DNA of 9,729 nt from positions 1 through 9,729 of the forward strand of contig CATKZA010000034.1 of assembly GCA_949841235.1 (NCBI GenBank), written 5' to 3'. Positions within the stretch are counted from its first letter, which is position 1. Every line of letters begins with the position of its first letter. Below, piece after piece: positions 7,407 to 9,729 of this stretch. A program made the position numbers and the translations under genes. The notes below the pieces were generated by a model. That model was not told the origin of the DNA, did not search any database, and saw only the letters and a program-made list of their open reading frames with translations. Origin of the DNA: an uncultured Clostridiaceae bacterium (lineage in GTDB: Bacteria; Bacillota; Clostridia; Lachnospirales; Lachnospiraceae).

Positions 7407-7727
7407 CATGCTTGACGGCTGTGCTGCCGCTGGTACTGGGCTTATACAGCAAGAAGAGAGGCGCTGGCGGCTAGTACAACGAATAATAAATATCTTTACG
7501 TTAAACTTGTCTAAATTTCCATCTGCTACGTTAGTTTTTCTAGACGTAGCCACCGCTACGCCGTCGAAAAACTGCCTTGCAGAATGAAAATTTATCCTTC
7601 GTTTAACATAAAAGAACTTAATATTCGTTGTACTAGCCAGAGTCACAAAGAGAATGTAATTCGCTTTTGGCAACATGATTGCAAGATTCCAGTTGCAGAG
7701 GAGAAAACGGCTGCCTCGTCAAGCATG
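7407..7727. repeat. outer inverted repeat around the palindrome
   Basis: CATGCTTGACG (7407-7417) recurs inverted as CGTCAAGCATG (7717-7727). The sequence just inside each copy looks loosely related when one is reverse-complemented (both continue to a GCCG and then a CTGG-like stretch), but with gaps. This hints that the inverted repeat element is larger than its well-matched core, or that two inverted copies of one repeat sit here. Confidence 0.5.
7469..7638. repeat. ~170-bp imperfect palindrome, MITE-like
   Basis: The outer 17 bases GGCTAGTACAACGAATA (7469-7485) recur exactly inverted at 7622-7638. Inside, the arms stay similar over most of their length (by eye about three quarters of positions, with small gaps), including GTTAAAC, TAAATTT, CTGC and AGTTTTTC blocks, and meet at a central CACC (7551-7554) flanked by GTAGC and GCTAC. 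The RNA of either strand could fold into one long hairpin. No transposase is present. No convincing target-site duplication was found. A non-autonomous mobile element (MITE) or an intergenic repeat family is the best explanation. Confidence 0.75.
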
Positions 7728-7790
7728 ACGCAAGAGACAGATACTTTCTTCCTTTGGGTTCCCTGTTCATTTCATGTAATCAAAAGCAAA

Positions 7791-7819
7791 TTATCTTCTC
7801 AATGGACTAAATCACCTCT
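7791..7819 (-). other. possible leader upstream ORF of three codons with strong Shine-Dalgarno match
   Basis: On the minus strand, AGAGGTGAT (7819-7811), an 8-base match to the anti-Shine-Dalgarno complement, is followed after eight bases by TTG AGA AGA TAA (7802-7791), encoding Met-Arg-Arg. An overlapping ATG ORF of eight codons (7825-7799, MKRGDLVH) has no ribosome binding site. AAGATAA and TTATCTT (7826-7832 and 7791-7797) are inverted and could enclose the site in a hairpin. A tiny leader ORF here would fit ribosome-sensing control of the ABC-F gene, but it is only a candidate. Confidence 0.35.
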
Positions 7820-7836
7820 CTTCATAAGATAACGCT

Positions 7837-7865
7837 ATTCTAACATCTTATGTCTGTGCTGTCAA
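7837..7865 (-). promoter_or_regulatory. near-consensus promoter for the ABC-F resistance-type gene
   Basis: On the minus strand a perfect -35 TTGACA (7865-7860) and a -10 TAGAAT (7842-7837) are separated by 17 bases. The -35 box overlaps the stop codon of the upstream YdiF-type gene. The predicted start is near 7830. A second inverted repeat, CATAAGAT (7823-7830) and ATCTTATG (7845-7852), spans the -10 region and could be an operator. Confidence 0.8.
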
Positions 7866-9729
7866 CAGGAAAGTGTCTCCCATTGCTCCATCAATTCTTC
7901 CAGCCGGGCATCGTTGCTGGCCTTTTTGGTGGCCAGTTCCTGGAGCCTGACGGAGTTGGTGGCAACCTGGGGGTCTGCCATCTCTGCTTCCAGGGATTCA
8001 TTTTCCGTCTCCAATTTCTCGATTTCCTGCTCCACTTTGTCGATGTCTCGCTTTAATTTCTGGATTCGAGCCTTCTCTTCCTTCTGCTGCTGCCAGGAGA
8101 GTTTATTGTTCTGGACAGGGGCTGGGGGAGTGTCGGATGCATTGCTGCCAGCCATGCCGTTTGGCGATGGGGGAGAGGTGGCTTGCTCCATGTTACTTCC
8201 TGCGGGAGAGGAGGCGTCTGGGATTGCCATCCGTTCCACATCCTCCCGCTTCTCCAGGTAATAGTCATAGTTGCCAATATAATTTAACAGGGTCTGGTGG
8301 GTCAGATCCAATATCCGGTGGGCGGTGGTGTTGATGAAATATCTGTCGTGGGATACATAGAGGACGGTTCCCTCAAACTGATTCAGGGCATGTTCCAAAA
8401 TCCCCTTGGCATCCATATCCAGATGGTTGGTGGGCTCGTCCAGTATGAGGAAGTTGGCATCGGAGAGCATGAGCTTCGCCAGGGAAACCCGGCCTCGCTC
8501 CCCGCCGCTCAGACTTTTTACCTGCTTGAATACATCATCTTCCGTGAAGAGAAAGGCGGCCAGCACATTCCGCACCTGGGTATTGTTCATGCGGGGATAG
8601 GCATCCTGAATCTCCTGGAATAGAGTTTTCTCTGGGTGGAGTACATGGTGTTCCTGATCGTAGTAGCCGATTTCCAAATTGGTACCCAGGGTAAATGTGC
8701 CGCTGTCTGCGGCCAGCAGTTCATTGATGATCTTTAGCAGGGTGGTCTTTCCCGTGCCATTGTCGCCGATGATGGCCACATGCTCTCCCCGGCTGATTTC
8801 AAAGGAGATATCTTTGAAAAGGCAGGTGCTGCCGAAATGCTTGCTCAGGCCTTTCACGGAGAGTACGTCCTTCCCGCTCTGATATCGGGGGGAGAAGAAG
8901 AGCTTCATCTCGGTATTCTCCTCCGTAGGTTTTTCCAGGCGTTTCATTTTATCTAATTGCTTTTCCCTGCTCTCTGCCCGCTTGATGGATTTTTCCCTGT
9001 TGAACTGGCGGAGCTTCGCGATCACTTCTTCCTGATGCTTGATTTCTGCCTGCTGGTTCATATAGGCACGATATTTGGAAAGTCTGACTTCTTCCCGTTT
9101 TGTGGCATAATAGCTGTAATTTCCGTGGTAAATGGTACTCCTGGTGTTTTCCAGTTCTACTATCTTGGTTACTATTTTGTCCAGAAAATATCGGTCATGT
9201 GAGACAATGATGACAGCACCGTCATAATTGCTTAAATAATTTTCCAGCCAGGAAATGCTGTTCAAATCCAAATGATTTGTAGGTTCATCGAGCAGAATAA
9301 CATCCGGCTTGGAAAGAAGAAGACGTCCTAAAGATACTCTGGTTTTCTGTCCTCCTGAGAGCTTGGAAACAGGCCGGCTAAAATCTGATTCCTCAAAACC
9401 AAGACCTTTTAAAATACCGGTAATCTGGCTTTTAAAAGCATAACCGTCCAGCTGCTCAAAGGTATGATTCATGCGGGTATAGCGATCTAGTGCATTTTCT
9501 AATTCCTGACCCTGCAAATGTTTCATTTCCTGTTCCAGACTGCGGATTTGTTCCTGTAAGTCTATAATATTTTGTTTTACACTCAATAGTTCTTCAAAAA
9601 TAGTCTTGTCATAGAAAGAATCCTGGTGCTGGGCAAGATAACCTACCGTAATGTCTTTACCGATAATAACCTGCCCGTCATCAGCTTCTTCTTCTTTCAT
9701 GATAATTTTGAGTAACGTAGATTTGCCTG
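7862..9729 (-). CDS. ydiF: ABC-F ATPase, YdiF type, N-terminus beyond window
   Basis: The frame stays open to the right edge and begins inside a Walker A motif (GKSTLLKI, before 9700), so about 35-40 N-terminal residues are missing and the in-frame ATG at 9700 is not the start. Counting from that Met: signature LSGGQKTRVSLG (114-125), Walker B VILLDEPTNHLD (134-145), a charged linker rich in Lys/Arg/Glu (about 200-265), second Walker A GDNGTGKTT (312-320), signature LSGGERGRVSLAK (397-409) and Walker B FLILDEPTNHLD (417-428). A low-complexity Ser/Pro/Ala/Gly stretch (about 495-530) and a coiled coil end the protein at EELMEQWETLSC, much like Bacillus YdiF. Such proteins are soluble translation factors acting on the ribosome, without transport function. 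The segment right of about 9060 is clearly more AT-rich than the rest. Confidence 0.9.
   Translation of the reverse strand, partial: GKSTLLKIIMKEEEADDGQVIIGKDITVGYLAQHQDSFYDKTIFEELLSVKQNIIDLQEQIRSLEQEMKHLQGQELENALDRYTRMNHTFEQLDGYAFKSQITGILKGLGFEESDFSRPVSKLSGGQKTRVSLGRLLLSKPDVILLDEPTNHLDLNSISWLENYLSNYDGAVIIVSHDRYFLDKIVTKIVELENTRSTIYHGNYSYYATKREEVRLSKYRAYMNQQAEIKHQEEVIAKLRQFNREKSIKRAESREKQLDKMKRLEKPTEENTEMKLFFSPRYQSGKDVLSVKGLSKHFGSTCLFKDISFEISRGEHVAIIGDNGTGKTTLLKIINELLAADSGTFTLGTNLEIGYYDQEHHVLHPEKTLFQEIQDAYPRMNNTQVRNVLAAFLFTEDDVFKQVKSLSGGERGRVSLAKLMLSDANFLILDEPTNHLDMDAKGILEHALNQFEGTVLYVSHDRYFINTTAHRILDLTHQTLLNYIGNYDYYLEKREDVERMAIPDASSPAGSNMEQATSPPSPNGMAGSNASDTPPAPVQNNKLSWQQQKEEKARIQKLKRDIDKVEQEIEKLETENESLEAEMADPQVATNSVRLQELATKKASNDARLEELMEQWETLSC

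Larger units (their letters stand above)
7245..7830 (-). promoter_or_regulatory. long 5' leader of the ABC-F resistance-type gene
   Basis: This stretch has no convincing gene. From the predicted start near 7830 it would give an untranslated leader of about 590 bases. In order it holds a purine-rich Shine-Dalgarno-like site with tiny ORFs, an outer and an inner inverted repeat (7407-7727 and 7469-7638), a possible antiterminator strand (7338-7353) and an intrinsic terminator (7267-7301) just before the ribosome binding site. Long leaders with upstream ORFs and conditional terminators are common for resistance ABC-F genes. Minus-strand ORF 7389-7676 and plus-strand ORF 7584-7832 cross the palindrome and have no good ribosome binding site, so I do not call them. 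Confidence 0.6.

Noticed and set aside
7389..7676. 95-aa minus-strand ORF in the region between the ABC-F genes
   Set aside because: It reads straight through the imperfect palindrome and has no Shine-Dalgarno site; the open frame is probably a by-product of the repeat.
7584..7832. 82-aa plus-strand ORF in the same region
   Set aside because: It starts inside the palindrome arm, has no ribosome binding site, and runs antisense to the inferred ABC-F promoter and leader.

Overview
The window looks like chromosomal DNA of a gut-type Lachnospiraceae/Clostridia bacterium. The purine pathway ends in a split PurO-like cyclohydrolase plus a formyltransferase-only PurH-like protein. That pair sits behind a ZTP riboswitch. 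The ribosome binding sites are strong AGGAGG-type sites, and both ABC-F proteins resemble Firmicutes families. No species can be fixed from the sequence alone.

Plus strand, 1-5660. An AT-rich stretch (1-470) holds one small unrecognised ORF. A good sigma-A-type promoter (434-462) then feeds a ZTP (pfl) riboswitch whose pseudoknot bases are reused as one arm of an intrinsic terminator. Behind it lie purO-like IMP cyclohydrolase and AICAR formyltransferase, which together perform the last two steps of IMP synthesis. ZTP builds up when the 10-formyl-THF used by the second enzyme runs short, so the switch and the genes fit each other. Next comes an unrecognised secreted, membrane-anchored protein with its own candidate promoter. 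It is followed by nadA (quinolinate synthase, NAD biosynthesis), which overlaps by 4 bases the TTG-started mnmA (tRNA 2-thiouridylase).

Minus strand, 5718-9729. Two ABC-F ATPases are encoded in tandem. The upstream one (7862 to the right edge, N-terminus cut off) is a YdiF-type housekeeping protein. The downstream one (5718-7244) resembles the Lsa/Vga/VmlR antibiotic-resistance ABC-F proteins that act on the ribosome. Between them is about 617 bp without a convincing gene. It holds a near-consensus promoter overlapping the ydiF stop, a long leader with a possible 3-codon upstream ORF, a ~170 bp imperfect palindrome resembling a MITE, and an intrinsic terminator just before the ABC-F ribosome binding site. 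This layout suggests antibiotic-responsive transcription attenuation, with a repeat element inserted into the leader.

I see no CRISPR array, transposase, phage gene, tRNA or rRNA, and no clearly new multi-gene system. The least explained parts are the ABC-F leader with its palindrome, the secreted protein, the small AT-rich ORF, and an abrupt base-composition change inside the YdiF-type gene.
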